Origin: Bryobacteraceae bacterium
Lineage (GTDB): Bacteria > Acidobacteriota > Terriglobia > Bryobacterales > Bryobacteraceae
Length of the DNA: 64,000 nt
Direction of reading: 5' to 3'
NCBI GenBank assembly: GCA_025928545.1
Contig: JAICJH010000002.1
Coordinates: 1-64,000, forward strand
A program made the translations under genes and the position numbers. A model generated the notes under the pieces. The model was not told where the DNA came from. It made no database searches and saw only the letters and a list, made by a program, of their open reading frames with translations. Shown here in pieces: positions 1 to 9,595 of the stretch (within the stretch, counting starts at the first letter, position 1; the number at the start of each line of letters is the position of its first letter).

Positions 1-3000
1 GACGCTGGTGTCGGGCGGAACGTGCACGATCCAGGCGACGCAGTCCGGCGACGCGAATTACTCAGCGGCGACACCGGTGAATCAGAGCTTCACGGTGACT
101 CCCGCAAGCCAGACCATCACCTTTAATGCGCTATCGAACCAGGTGTTCGGAACGGCACCGTTCACGGTGAGTGCGACGTCGTCGTCCGGATTGGCTGTCA
201 GCTTCAGTTCAACAACGACTGGCGTCTGCACGGTATCTGTGGCGACCGTGACACTGGTGTCGGGCGGAACGTGCACGATCCAGGCGACACAGTCGGGCAA
301 TGCGAATTACTCAGCGGCAGCACCGGTGAATCAGAGCTTCACTGTGACTCCGGCAAGCCAGACGATCACCTTTAATGCGCTGTCGAATCAGGTGTTCGGA
401 ACAGCTCCGTTTACGGTGAGCGCGACGGCGTCTTCCGGCTTAGCGGTCAGCTTCAGTTCAACAACGACTGGCGTCTGCACGGTATCTGTGGCGACCGTGA
501 CGCTGGTGTCGGGCGGAACGTGCACGATCCAGGCGACGCAGTCCGGCGACGCGAATTACTCAGCGGCGACACCGGTGAATCAGAGCTTCACGGTGACACA
601 AGCAAGTCAGACCATAACGTTCAGTGCGCTATCGAACCAGGTGTTCGGAACGGCGCCATTCACGGTGAGCGCGACGTCGTCTTCCGGCCTGGCTGTCAGC
701 TTCAGTTCAACGACGACCGGCATCTGCACGGTGTCGGGTTCAACCGTGACGCTGGTGGCGGGCGGAACCTGCACAATTCAGGCGACGCAGTCGGGCGATG
801 CGAATTACTCAGCGGCGACACCGGTAAGCCAGAGCTTCACGGTGACACAGGCAAGCCAGACCATCACGTTTAGTGCACTTTCGAACCAGGTATTCGGAAC
901 CGCGCCGTTCACGGTGAGCGCGACGTCGTCTTCCGGCCTGACAGTCAGCTTCAGTTCAACGACGACTGGCGTCTGCACGGTATCCACGACAACCGTGACG
1001 CTGGTCGCGGCGGGAACCTGCACGATCCAGGCGACGCAGTCGGGCGATGCGAATTACTCAGCGGCAACGTCGGTGAACCAAAGCTTCACCGTGACATCGT
1101 CGAGCCAGACGATCACGTTTAATGCGCTGTCGAACCAGGTGTTCGGGGCTGCGCCGTTCACGGTGAGCGCGACAGCATCGTCCGGGCTGGCAGTGAGCTT
1201 CAGTTCAACAACCACTGGTGTTTGCACCGTAACCAGCTCCACCGTGACGTTGGTGGCGGCGGGAACGTGCACGATCCAGGCAACGCAGTCCGGTGATGCG
1301 AATTATTCAGCGGCAACACCGGTGAATCAGAGCTTCGCGGTGACACCGGCGAGCCAGACGATCTCGTTCAGCGCTCTTTCGAATCAGGTATTCGGAGCCG
1401 CACCGTTCACGGTGAACGCATCGGCATCTTCCGGTTTGCCCGTCGCCTTCGCGTCAGTGGCGCTCGTCGACGTCCAGTTTGGTTGTACGGCCGCAACGTC
1501 CTGCTTCTCAAACAACGGCGGCATTTCATCGGTCCAGCAATCCGGTGCGGGTGTGATTGGGAGCGCGACCGACGTTTGGAATATGGTCACAGGTACGGGC
1601 GGACTGGGAACCACCGGTTCGAATGCACCCCTGGTGAATGTCGCCGGAAATGTATCTCCCGTCACGGTCAGTTGGAATTCAGACACGTTTTATTCGGACG
1701 GTTCCCAGCCGGGCGCATTTGCGGGAACGCAGTTCGCGAACCTGATGGGCGGGTATCTGCTCAACGCCAGCCCAACGCCAAAGAACATTACCCTCTCCGG
1801 TCTGACACCCAACGCACCCTATGGACTGATTCTGATAACGCAGGGCGATCCCGCCGCTGGAGGCCACAGCGCACAGTTTGTGGTCAACGGCTCAGCCCCC
1901 GTTACAACGGCTCCCGCAGCCAATATCAATACTTTCGTAAATGGCCAGAATTTTGAGTTGCTGAATGTTACGGCCGACAGTTCGGGCGTCATCGACATAG
2001 CCTATTCGGCGGCAGCGGGCGAAGCGGATATCAATGGCTTCCAGCTATTCTCTGCCGGTCCGGCCTGTACGGTAAGCGGGTCGACGGTCACTCTGGTTGC
2101 ATCGGGAAGCTGCACAATTCTGGCAACACAATCAGGCGATGCGAATTACTCAGCGGCAACACCGGTAAGCCAGAGCTTCATAGTGACTCCTGCGAGTCAG
2201 ACGATCACGTTTAATCCGCTGCCGAACCAGGTGTTCGGAAGTGCGCCGTTCACCGTGGTCGCGACGGCGTCCTCGGGCCTGGCGGTCAGTTTCAGCGCAA
2301 CCGGCGCCTGCACAGTGTCCGGATCGACCGTGACGCTGGCGACGGCGGGAAGCTGCACGATCCAGGCGACACAGTCGGGCGATGCGAACTACTCAGCGGC
2401 AACACCCGTAAATCAGAGCTTCACTGTAACTCCGGCAAGCCAGACGATCACCTTCAATGCGCTGTCGAATCAAGTGTTCGGAACAGCGCCGTTCACAGTG
2501 AGTGCCACGTCGTCTTCCGGCTTAGCTGTCAGCTTCAGTTCAACAACGACGGGCATCTGCACGGTATCCGTGACGACTGTGACGCTGGTGGCGGGAGGAA
2601 CGTGCACGATCCAGGCGACGCAGTCGGGCGACGCGAATTACTCAGCGGCAGCACCCGTGAATCAGAGCTTTACCGTGACTCCCGCAAGCCAGACCATCAC
2701 GTTCAGTGCACTCTCGAACCAGGTGTTCGGAAACCCGCCGTTTGCGGTGAGCGCCACGTCGTCTTCCGGCCTGGCTGTCAGCTTCAGTTCCACAACGACA
2801 GGCGTCTGCACGGTATCCGTGGCGACCGTGACGCTGGTGGCAGCGGGAACCTGCACGATCCAGGCGACACAGTCCGGCAATGCAAATTATTCAGCGGCGA
2901 CACCGGTGAATCAGAGCTTCACTGTGACACCGGCAAGCCAAACCATCACGTTTAATGCGCTGTCGAATCAGGTGTTCGGGACTACGCCGTTTACGGTCAG

Positions 3001-6000
3001 CGCCACGGCATCTTCCGGGTTGGCAGTCAGCTTCAGTTCCACAACGACCGGCGTCTGCACGGTATCCGTGGCTACTGTGACACTGGTGGCGGGCGGAACG
3101 TGCACGATCCAGGCGACGCAGTCCGGGGATGCGAATTACTCAGCGGCAACACCGGTGAATCAGAGCTTCACGGTCACCCCCGCAAGCCAGACGATCACCT
3201 TCAATGCACTCTCGGCCCAGGTCTTCGGAACCGCGCCGTTCACGGTCAGCGCGACCGCATCATCAGGCCTGGCTGTCAGCTTCAGTTCAACAACCAGTAC
3301 GATCTGCACAGTATCGGGATCGACCGTGACGCTGGTCGGAGCAGGAACCTGCACCATTCAGGCGACGCAGTCCGGCAACGGGAATTACTCCGCGGCGGCT
3401 CCGGTGAACCAGTCGTTCGCCGTGAACAAGACGACAACGATCACCGCGCTCACCTCATCACTGGCTTCATCCAGTTTCGGAACATCCATCACGTTGACAG
3501 TCACCGTATCGCCAGCCACCGCATCCGGTACAGTGACGATTAATGACGGCACGTCTCCCATCGGTTCGGGTACCCTCAACGGCGGTACGCTGACACTGAA
3601 CATTGCCACGCTCTCCGTTGCCACCCATTCGCTGACAGCCGTTTATGCGGGCGACGCCAATAACGCCGGGAGTTCATCTGCTCCCCTGACCCAAACAGTT
3701 ATTAAGGCTTCCACCACCACATCCCTGACTTCGTCGACCAACCCTTCAACTGTCGGCGTTAGCGTCACGTTCAACGCCACCGTATCGCCTTCCAGCGCGA
3801 CAGGTACCGTCACCTTCCGGGACAACGGAACAGTGATCGGTACCGCGACACTGAATGCAGGTGTTGCAGCGCTCACTACCAGCACGCTTTCAGGCGGGCC
3901 CCACTCGCTGATTGCCTCTTATGCAGGCGATAACAACGATACAGCGAGTCAGTCGCCTGTGCTGACTCAAACGGTCAATTTCCCGCAGATCATCATTACA
4001 ACTCAGACCCTGCCCTCAGGGCAAGCAGGTTCCGCTTACGGGCCGGTTACAATGCAGGCCAGCGGTGGCTCCGGAAACTTCACCTGGTCCGCCAGTGGGT
4101 TGCCCGCAGGCATTTCGATCAGCACAGCCGGAACCCTCAGCGGAATCGCATCGGCCGCATTTTCAGGCAACGTCAGCATTACTGTGTCTGACAGCGGTTC
4201 CGGATTATCCGCCACTACTTCACTGAGCCTCACCCTCGCTTCAGGGCAAATCACTATCAGCGGGCCAACCAATCTCGGCCCGGTTTCGGTTGGCGGAAAT
4301 CTCTCGGGATCATACACGGCGCAGGGCGGTACATCGCCATATGTATGGTCGCTATCCGGCGCTCCAGCGGGCTTCACTATCGACGCGACCGGAAAGGTGA
4401 GCGGGGTAACGACTTCCGCAGGCAACGGTGTGTTCACGGTCAGCGTTCACGATTCAACGCCGGGAACTCCGATCACAGGCAATCTCGGTGTCTCCTTCTC
4501 CGCCTTTGGATTAGTGTCTACCTCCCTGCCGCCCGCGTCGACGCTGTCCGACTACAGCGCGGCACTCAGCGCGGCGGGCGGATCGCCCCCGTATACTTTC
4601 TCCGCGACCGGTCTGCCTGCCGGACTCGGTTTCTCAGGCTCCACCATATCCGGCCGTCCTCAGGCTCCCGGAATTTTCGACATCGCAGTGAATGCAACCG
4701 ATTCGAGAGGGCTCTCCGTTTCGGCTACTCTGTCCCTGACGGTCACCGGCCCCGGACCGCTGCACATCACCTCCAGCTCGCTGGCTGATGGAATCGTCGG
4801 CCAGCCCTACTCGCAAACCCTGAGCGCCGCGGGAGGCTCTCCGGCCTACACCTGGACGCAAAGCGGCGGTGTACTCCCGGCTGGACTTAGTCTCAATTCC
4901 AGCGGCACAATCTTCGGCACACCAACGCAGGCAGGTGCGTATTCAATCGGCATACAGGCCAACGATACTTCCGGAGGCCAGGTTGTCGCTTCGGTTTCAA
5001 TCAACATCCAGCCGGCGCCGATTGTGATCGCCAACGGGGCGAAACTTCCCTCAGGAATTGCGGGCGCACTTTATCCCGCGCAGGTGCTCAGCGCGACCGG
5101 CGGAACAGCGCCTTACACCTTCAGCCTGAAAGGCTCTCTGCCGGACGGCCTGACTCTCGCGAACAGCCAGATCACAGGCACGCCAGGAACAGCGGGAAGT
5201 TTCAGCTTTACTCTCGCCGTAACCGATTCATCCTCACCCGCGCTTACCGGCACACTCGATATGTCGGTGACCATACGGCCGAATGTCGCGGATCTCGTTC
5301 TTTCCGCTGGTAGCGAGTCGTTCGCACTCACATCGGGAACCTCGGCCGTCCCCGCTGCGAGCTCGGTCACGGTCAGCTCCAGCGATTCGTCCCAGACTCT
5401 CACCTTCACCATCGACGCCTCGTCCGCATCATGGCTCAGCGTCAGCGGAGGAAGCTCAACACCTGCCACTGTCGCGGTGGGTCTGTCGAATGCGGCTCTC
5501 ACCCTCTCACCAACCGGGTCTCCGTATTCCGGCAGTGTCGTCGTCACGTGCACCTCAGGGCCGTGCACCGGAAAATCGCAGACGATCAACGTGTCGCTGA
5601 CAGTCACCGCGCCTCCGCCTCAGTTGAGCCTGAGTGCCTCCATCTTCTCTTTCATCGCATCGGCGGGCGATCCGCAGGTGGGGTCCGCTGCCCTCGGTAT
5701 TCAGAATTCGGGTGGCGGAAAACTGGATATCACCGCTGTCACCTCGGCCGACAGCTGGCTTACTGTGGGCGCCTTCCCGTCGTCTGTGTTGCCAGGCCCG
5801 GGCGGCGCGGTAACCATCACCGCGAACCCGGGTTCAATGAAACCGGGTTATTACACTTCCACGATCACGGTCAAGAGCTCCGCCGGAAACGCATCCATTC
5901 CGGTCGCACTCCTGATATCGAGTCAGGCCACGATGACTTTGGGACCGGGCGGAACACAATTCTCGGCGCCGCAGGGCGGCACGCCGGGTAATTCCTCCGG

Positions 6001-7669
6001 GTCGTTCCTGGTCAGTGTTTCGAGCACGGCGAGCGTTAATTATACGGCTGCCATTGTGGCCGGAGACTTTCTTCGTGGCGGGGGAGCCGGCTCTGCATCG
6101 GGTTCCGCTCCGGGTACTGTCAACTTCTCGCTGGATGACGCGGCTGTTGCAGCGCTGCCCGCCGGAGCCTACTACGGCACGATTCGGGTAACAGGGAGCG
6201 GCGTCGTCAATTCGCCGCAGGATTTCCAGGTGGTGTTAAACATACTGCCTGCATCCACGCCTGTCGTGCCGGATCCACAACCCGGTGGTCTTCTTTTCCT
6301 GAGCTCGACTCCCGGCGTTTCACAGCAGACGATACAGGTCTATGCGAGCTCCAAAACCCCGCTTCAGTTCCAGGCTTCCGTCACCATGAACAATGGCAAG
6401 GGATGGTTGGCAATCAATACCACCAATGGATCGACCAGCTCTGGTTCTCCGGCTCAGGTTCTCGTTTCGGTGGATTCCAGTAATCTGACACCCGGCGTTT
6501 ACACCGGCACGATTAACTTTGCGTCGGGTCCGGCAGTTCGCAGCGCAAACGTCACGCTGGTTGTGGCGACTCCTGTCAGCGCGACAGCGTCCGCGCTGGA
6601 ACCCTCCATCAGCGGCCTGAAGCCGCGCGATGCCCCGGTATGCGCCAATGCCAAACTGGTGCCCGCGCCCACAGGCCTGGTTAGTAATTTCGCGGCGCCC
6701 GCTTCGTGGCCTACACCCATCACGCTGAAGCTGGTGGATACCTGCGGCAGTGTGATCGGCAGAGGTCAGATCGTCGCGACGTTCTCGAATGGCGATCCGC
6801 CATTAGCTTTATCGCCCGTCAATACTGCGGCGGGCCTCTACTCCGGTACCTGGACTCCGCGCAGGAGTTCCGCGCAGACAATTATTACAGCGCAGGCCAG
6901 CGCATCCGGCTATACACCTGCCTCGGTGCAGGTGCAGGGTCAGGTTACGCCGAACGCCGCTCCGCAGCTTGTTCCGAACGGAACTTTGGATGTTTTCCAT
7001 CCGCAGGTGGGTGGAGGCCTCGGTCCGGGGAACATCGTGCAGATCTACGGGACATCTCTCTCGGGCCAGGCAGTTTCCGCGAACACGCTTCCATTGCCGA
7101 CGAAGGTAGGTGGAACGCAGGTATTGATCGGCGGTATTACCGCTCCGCTCTTCTATGTGAGCCCCACCCAGGTCAATGCGCAAATTCCGTTCGAACTGCA
7201 GGCGGGCCAGCAATATCAGGTGATCGTCAATGCCAACGGTGCACTGACCACCCCGGAACAGATTCAACTGAATGCCGGAGCGCCGGCGCTTCTGCAATTC
7301 ACTTCCGGCCTTGTTATCGCTCAACATCCCGATGGCACGTTGGTTTCCGACACGGCTCCCGCAATCCCCGGGGAATTCCTGGTGCTCTATATGACGGGTC
7401 TCGGCGCGACTGATATTCCCGTCCCCACGGGCCAGGCGTCACCTTCCGACCCACCCGCCCGCGTGCTGGATACCCCGGCAGTTACGCTGGATGCAATCGC
7501 CGTTACGCCGCTGTTTGCCGGACTCACGCCCAGTCTTGTTGGTCTGTACCAGATCAACATTCAGGTGCCGGCCGAACTTCCGGATCATACTTACAAGCTG
7601 GTTGTATCTCAAACCGGCGTGGTGAGTAACTCGACATCACTGCCGGTCAAGACTCCGGCTGCAAATTAG
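1..7669 (+). CDS. Giant Ig-like repeat surface protein with Solibacter-type C-terminal domain (5' end outside window)
   Basis: The reading frame is open to the left edge, so the N-terminus and signal peptide are missing; at least 2555 residues are visible. Order seen: one partial and eleven full ~83-residue Ig-like repeats (to about residue 1140), two further Ig-like domains of the Big_3_5 kind (each ending in a 'YAGD' strand), five putative Ig (He_PIG-like, 'GLPAGL' and 'SGT' turns) domains, two or three BACON-like domains ('SWLSVS', 'SWLTVG'), and a last ~220 residues of the TIGR03437 type ('GPGNIVQIYGTSL', 'QVNAQIPFEL', 'YQINIQVPA'). That C-terminal family is typical of Solibacter-like Acidobacteriota and is usually found on exported proteins. 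Probable role is an extracellular adhesin or matrix scaffold. No catalytic motif was seen. It faces a minus-strand gene remnant with overlapping stop codons. Confidence 0.85.
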   Translation, partial: TLVSGGTCTIQATQSGDANYSAATPVNQSFTVTPASQTITFNALSNQVFGTAPFTVSATSSSGLAVSFSSTTTGVCTVSVATVTLVSGGTCTIQATQSGNANYSAAAPVNQSFTVTPASQTITFNALSNQVFGTAPFTVSATASSGLAVSFSSTTTGVCTVSVATVTLVSGGTCTIQATQSGDANYSAATPVNQSFTVTQASQTITFSALSNQVFGTAPFTVSATSSSGLAVSFSSTTTGICTVSGSTVTLVAGGTCTIQATQSGDANYSAATPVSQSFTVTQASQTITFSALSNQVFGTAPFTVSATSSSGLTVSFSSTTTGVCTVSTTTVTLVAAGTCTIQATQSGDANYSAATSVNQSFTVTSSSQTITFNALSNQVFGAAPFTVSATASSGLAVSFSSTTTGVCTVTSSTVTLVAAGTCTIQATQSGDANYSAATPVNQSFAVTPASQTISFSALSNQVFGAAPFTVNASASSGLPVAFASVALVDVQFGCTAATSCFSNNGGISSVQQSGAGVIGSATDVWNMVTGTGGLGTTGSNAPLVNVAGNVSPVTVSWNSDTFYSDGSQPGAFAGTQFANLMGGYLLNASPTPKNITLSGLTPNAPYGLILITQGDPAAGGHSAQFVVNGSAPVTTAPAANINTFVNGQNFELLNVTADSSGVIDIAYSAAAGEADINGFQLFSAGPACTVSGSTVTLVASGSCTILATQSGDANYSAATPVSQSFIVTPASQTITFNPLPNQVFGSAPFTVVATASSGLAVSFSATGACTVSGSTVTLATAGSCTIQATQSGDANYSAATPVNQSFTVTPASQTITFNALSNQVFGTAPFTVSATSSSGLAVSFSSTTTGICTVSVTTVTLVAGGTCTIQATQSGDANYSAAAPVNQSFTVTPASQTITFSALSNQVFGNPPFAVSATSSSGLAVSFSSTTTGVCTVSVATVTLVAAGTCTIQATQSGNANYSAATPVNQSFTVTPASQTITFNALSNQVFGTTPFTVSATASSGLAVSFSSTTTGVCTVSVATVTLVAGGTCTIQATQSGDANYSAATPVNQSFTVTPASQTITFNALSAQVFGTAPFTVSATASSGLAVSFSSTTSTICTVSGSTVTLVGAGTCTIQATQSGNGNYSAAAPVNQSFAVNKTTTITALTSSLASSSFGTSITLTVTVSPATASGTVTINDGTSPIGSGTLNGGTLTLNIATLSVATHSLTAVYAGDANNAGSSSAPLTQTVIKASTTTSLTSSTNPSTVGVSVTFNATVSPSSATGTVTFRDNGTVIGTATLNAGVAALTTSTLSGGPHSLIASYAGDNNDTASQSPVLTQTVNFPQIIITTQTLPSGQAGSAYGPVTMQASGGSGNFTWSASGLPAGISISTAGTLSGIASAAFSGNVSITVSDSGSGLSATTSLSLTLASGQITISGPTNLGPVSVGGNLSGSYTAQGGTSPYVWSLSGAPAGFTIDATGKVSGVTTSAGNGVFTVSVHDSTPGTPITGNLGVSFSAFGLVSTSLPPASTLSDYSAALSAAGGSPPYTFSATGLPAGLGFSGSTISGRPQAPGIFDIAVNATDSRGLSVSATLSLTVTGPGPLHITSSSLADGIVGQPYSQTLSAAGGSPAYTWTQSGGVLPAGLSLNSSGTIFGTPTQAGAYSIGIQANDTSGGQVVASVSINIQPAPIVIANGAKLPSGIAGALYPAQVLSATGGTAPYTFSLKGSLPDGLTLANSQITGTPGTAGSFSFTLAVTDSSSPALTGTLDMSVTIRPNVADLVLSAGSESFALTSGTSAVPAASSVTVSSSDSSQTLTFTIDASSASWLSVSGGSSTPATVAVGLSNAALTLSPTGSPYSGSVVVTCTSGPCTGKSQTINVSLTVTAPPPQLSLSASIFSFIASAGDPQVGSAALGIQNSGGGKLDITAVTSADSWLTVGAFPSSVLPGPGGAVTITANPGSMKPGYYTSTITVKSSAGNASIPVALLISSQATMTLGPGGTQFSAPQGGTPGNSSGSFLVSVSSTASVNYTAAIVAGDFLRGGGAGSASGSAPGTVNFSLDDAAVAALPAGAYYGTIRVTGSGVVNSPQDFQVVLNILPASTPVVPDPQPGGLLFLSSTPGVSQQTIQVYASSKTPLQFQASVTMNNGKGWLAINTTNGSTSSGSPAQVLVSVDSSNLTPGVYTGTINFASGPAVRSANVTLVVATPVSATASALEPSISGLKPRDAPVCANAKLVPAPTGLVSNFAAPASWPTPITLKLVDTCGSVIGRGQIVATFSNGDPPLALSPVNTAAGLYSGTWTPRRSSAQTIITAQASASGYTPASVQVQGQVTPNAAPQLVPNGTLDVFHPQVGGGLGPGNIVQIYGTSLSGQAVSANTLPLPTKVGGTQVLIGGITAPLFYVSPTQVNAQIPFELQAGQQYQVIVNANGALTTPEQIQLNAGAPALLQFTSGLVIAQHPDGTLVSDTAPAIPGEFLVLYMTGLGATDIPVPTGQASPSDPPARVLDTPAVTLDAIAVTPLFAGLTPSLVGLYQINIQVPAELPDHTYKLVVSQTGVVSNSTSLPVKTPAAN
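104..3430 (+). repeat. 249-bp tandem repeats encoding 83-aa Ig-like units
   Basis: Unit starts (codon for the Ala or Ser of 'ASQTITF') fall at 104, 353, 602, 851, 1100, 1349, 2192, 2435, 2684, 2933 and 3182, and a partial unit precedes 104. Period is 249 bp, except the unit at 2192 (243 bp) and the unit at 1349, which carries a 609-bp insertion. Units are highly similar at DNA level, including long identical stretches such as the 'caggcgacgcagtc' segment. This suggests recent duplication or gene conversion. Protein hallmarks are 'SNQVFGTAPFTV', 'SGLAVSFSS' and 'CTIQATQSGDANYSAA', with two Cys per unit. Confidence 0.95.
1457..2065 (+). other. 203-aa domain inserted inside the sixth Ig-like repeat
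   Basis: The repeat starting at 1349 runs normally to 'SGLPVAFAS' and resumes at 'CTVSGSTVTLV' from 2066. Between them lie 203 residues unlike the repeats, containing 'VDVQFG', 'GAGVIGSATDVWN', 'TLSGLTPNAPYGLIL' and 'ADINGFQLF'. The pattern resembles the beta-sandwich modules (galactose-binding-like) found in secreted and PEP-CTERM proteins of Acidobacteriota and Planctomycetes. The reading frame is kept across both joints. The domain family is an inference. Confidence 0.75.
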
Positions 7670-7878
7670 CGCTGCGGTTCAGGCCCATTCGCTGCCCCGC
7701 CGTCGGCCGCGTGAACCAGCGCAAGCGTCGTCTCATTCCAATTGAGGGTGCCGTCCGCCTCCGGCGTTTCCGTCGGAAACGCAAAGGCTGAGACCTGCAG
7801 GCCCTCCACTTCGGGAGAAGCGGGTTCCATAACTACCGGGGACGCGTCGACTCCAGACAGGTAGGCAAAGGCGCTGCC
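7666..7878 (-). pseudogene. N-terminal fragment of an enolase-superfamily (mandelate racemase/muconate cycloisomerase) gene
   Basis: On the minus strand a 54-codon frame runs from an ATG at 7830 to a TAA at 7666. It encodes 'LQVSAFAFPTETPEADGTLN' followed by 'WNETTLALVHAADGG'. The frame stays open upstream of the ATG back to a TGA near 7878. The pattern V-x-V-S-A-[YF]-x(2)-PT-x(2)-PE-[SA]-DGT-x(2)-W-x(2)-TTLxLV is how many mandelate racemase/muconate lactonizing enzymes begin, normally followed by about 320 more residues with the catalytic Lys and metal ligands. Here the frame stops after the first beta strands, with its stop overlapping the stop of the giant repeat protein. It is therefore a broken remnant with no expected activity. 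Family recognition is by eye. Confidence 0.5.
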
Positions 7879-7980
7879 TCAAGACTGAAGACGGCTATTA
7901 TCCTGTGGCCGAATCCGTCTGAAGGAACTCAAACTCCGATTCGTTAACCTTGAGCCGCACACAACGGCGGACCACGAGCG

Positions 7981-8796
7981 TTATGCCCGGAGCTTGCGGC
8001 GCAGGAGAATGACGCCGCTCATCGCGCTCAACAGCAGGACGAACGATTGTGGCTCGGGCGCAGCCGTGACGTCGGTGATTTCGGCACCGGAGAGGGCAGT
8101 GTCGTAGATACGCACATCGCTGAGCGATCCGCCGAAGTATTCGCTCGAATTGAACTGACGGCCGAGCACGAACGGGATGCCGCCATCGCTCAGGATGAAA
8201 CCGGCGCGGGTCGCCTGAAGAATGCCGTCGATATAAAACGCGGCATTGGAACCATCGACGGTCAGTGCGTAATTGTGCCACGCGCCGTCAGCGGGGGTCG
8301 CGATGCCGGTGCAGTTATCGGCGCCGCTTCCGCAGCCACCGCCGTTGACCGGCGTCTTCCCGAGGTCATCCCAGAAATGGTAGTTATCGGTGACGCGCAT
8401 CTCGGTCCCGTCAGGTCCCATGTAGAGCGCATGACCGCCGCCACCCTGGGAGAAGAAATCGCTGCCCGGGAAGCCGCTGAATTCTGCATTCAACATGATC
8501 GTGAAGCTGAGTGGGCCGAACTCGGGCGCGATGGGTACCAGAAATGCGGTGGGTCCGAAGCTCACGTAATCGTCAACGCCGTCCAGCGTGAGCACGCCAC
8601 CACTGACTGTCGGGAGGCCGACGGGACCGCCGGCGCCGGCGAGGGTCCCGGTGTAGGGAACGGAGCCGGAGTCATTGACATCGCCATCAAACGTCCAGTG
8701 GTGAATCAGATCGCTTTGGGCGGGAAGCGCGGCGAACAGGCAGAGGGCGCCAAGGGTAGCGACTTTGCCGAACTCACGCCGAAAAATGCGGGTCAT
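7981..8796 (-). CDS. PEP-CTERM anchored LamG-like protein
   Basis: This is a 271-residue exported protein. The ATG at 8796 is preferred over an upstream in-frame ATG at 8841 because GGAGG lies about five bases ahead and the protein then opens with a signal peptide ('VATLGALCLFAALPAQS'). The middle is a concanavalin/LamG-like jelly roll: 'HHWTFDGDVNDSGS', 'LDGVDDYVSFG', and late strands 'VRIYDTALSGAEI'. The end is a classical PEP-CTERM sorting tail: 'APEPQS', a hydrophobic helix, then 'RRKLRA'. Such tails are processed by exosortase, which is not encoded in this window. Probable role is a surface or exopolysaccharide-associated carbohydrate-binding protein. Confidence 0.85.
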   Translation of the reverse strand: MTRIFRREFGKVATLGALCLFAALPAQSDLIHHWTFDGDVNDSGSVPYTGTLAGAGGPVGLPTVSGGVLTLDGVDDYVSFGPTAFLVPIAPEFGPLSFTIMLNAEFSGFPGSDFFSQGGGGHALYMGPDGTEMRVTDNYHFWDDLGKTPVNGGGCGSGADNCTGIATPADGAWHNYALTVDGSNAAFYIDGILQATRAGFILSDGGIPFVLGRQFNSSEYFGGSLSDVRIYDTALSGAEITDVTAAPEPQSFVLLLSAMSGVILLRRKLRA

Positions 8797-8963
8797 CAAA
8801 TCCTCCGTACGGCAAAATAAAAATTTCGTCAATTCTAGCAAGTGTAGCAGAATCAGGCTTAAGGAAGGAACATTAGGGGTTATAGTACTATCCGGCGAAA
8901 GACGCGGGGGCAGCCGAATCTAAAGATGCCATCTATCGAAGCTTCGGGAAAGCTCCCGCACTT

Positions 8964-9542
8964 TCAGCTCATCAACTGGCGCAGCCTGGCGCGCGCAACC
9001 CGCAGGTCGTTCTCCACGCTTCGCTGGGAAATCCGCGATTCTTCCGCGCTGAGCACCTCAACGATTTCGCCCGCCGTGAGTCCGCCAAAGTAAAACAGCT
9101 CCACGACCCTGGCTTTTCGTGGCGATTCCGCGCCCAGTTTATCCAGCGCGTCATTGAGTTCCAGCAAATCCGGCTGGCCCGTGGTCCCCACTGGCTCTTC
9201 GAAACCCAGCGGCACTTTCACCACATCTCCGCCGCGTTTCCGCGCCAGACGCTCACGCGCATCGTCGACAAGCACGTGACGCATGACCTGCGCCACAACG
9301 CCGATGAACTGGGAACGGTTTTTCCAGTCGACGTGCTGCAGGTTACGGATCCGCAGCCAGGCTTCGTGGACCAGCGCGGTTGGCTGCAGCGTGCTTTCCT
9401 GCCGTTCATTGCGCAGGTAACTTCCAGCCAGTCGGCGAAGGTCGCGGTAGACGTGCGCAGTCACTTCCTCCAGTGCGGCGGAGTCTCCTTCGCTCCACTT
9501 CACCAGCCATCTTGTCACGGTCTCGGATGTCAATACTTCCAT
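8964..9542 (-). CDS. ECF-type RNA polymerase sigma factor (TIGR02999-like)
   Basis: About 192 residues. Region 2 is 'ALEEVTAHVYRDLRRLAGSY' with 'LQPTALVHEAWLRI' and 'WKNRSQFIGVVAQVMRHVLV', and region 4 ends in a helix-turn-helix ('SQRSVENDLRVARARLRQL'). The 'NRSQFIGVVAQVMRHVLVDD' block is characteristic of the sigma-70-like ECF subfamily common in Acidobacteriota and Planctomycetes, usually encoded beside Ser/Thr kinases, as here. The start is uncertain. I chose the ATG at 9542, but a GTG at 9587 or ATG at 9581 would add 13-15 residues, and none has a clear ribosome-binding site. The gene is divergent from the kinase, leaving at most about 53 bp for both promoters. Confidence 0.88.
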   Translation of the reverse strand: MEVLTSETVTRWLVKWSEGDSAALEEVTAHVYRDLRRLAGSYLRNERQESTLQPTALVHEAWLRIRNLQHVDWKNRSQFIGVVAQVMRHVLVDDARERLARKRGGDVVKVPLGFEEPVGTTGQPDLLELNDALDKLGAESPRKARVVELFYFGGLTAGEIVEVLSAEESRISQRSVENDLRVARARLRQLMS

Positions 9543-9595
9543 GTTCGAAACGTGCGGCGTCGCACTTCGATAATATGGCATGAACACGCCGGAAT

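Noticed and set aside
104-3430. Regular repeats considered as a CRISPR array
   Set aside because: Period of 249 bp with continuous coding frame and no short repeat/spacer structure; it is a protein repeat.
8047-8820. 257-residue plus-strand open frame
   Set aside because: Antisense to the PEP-CTERM gene; the minus-strand frame has a signal peptide, LamG core and sorting tail, while this one has only biased composition.
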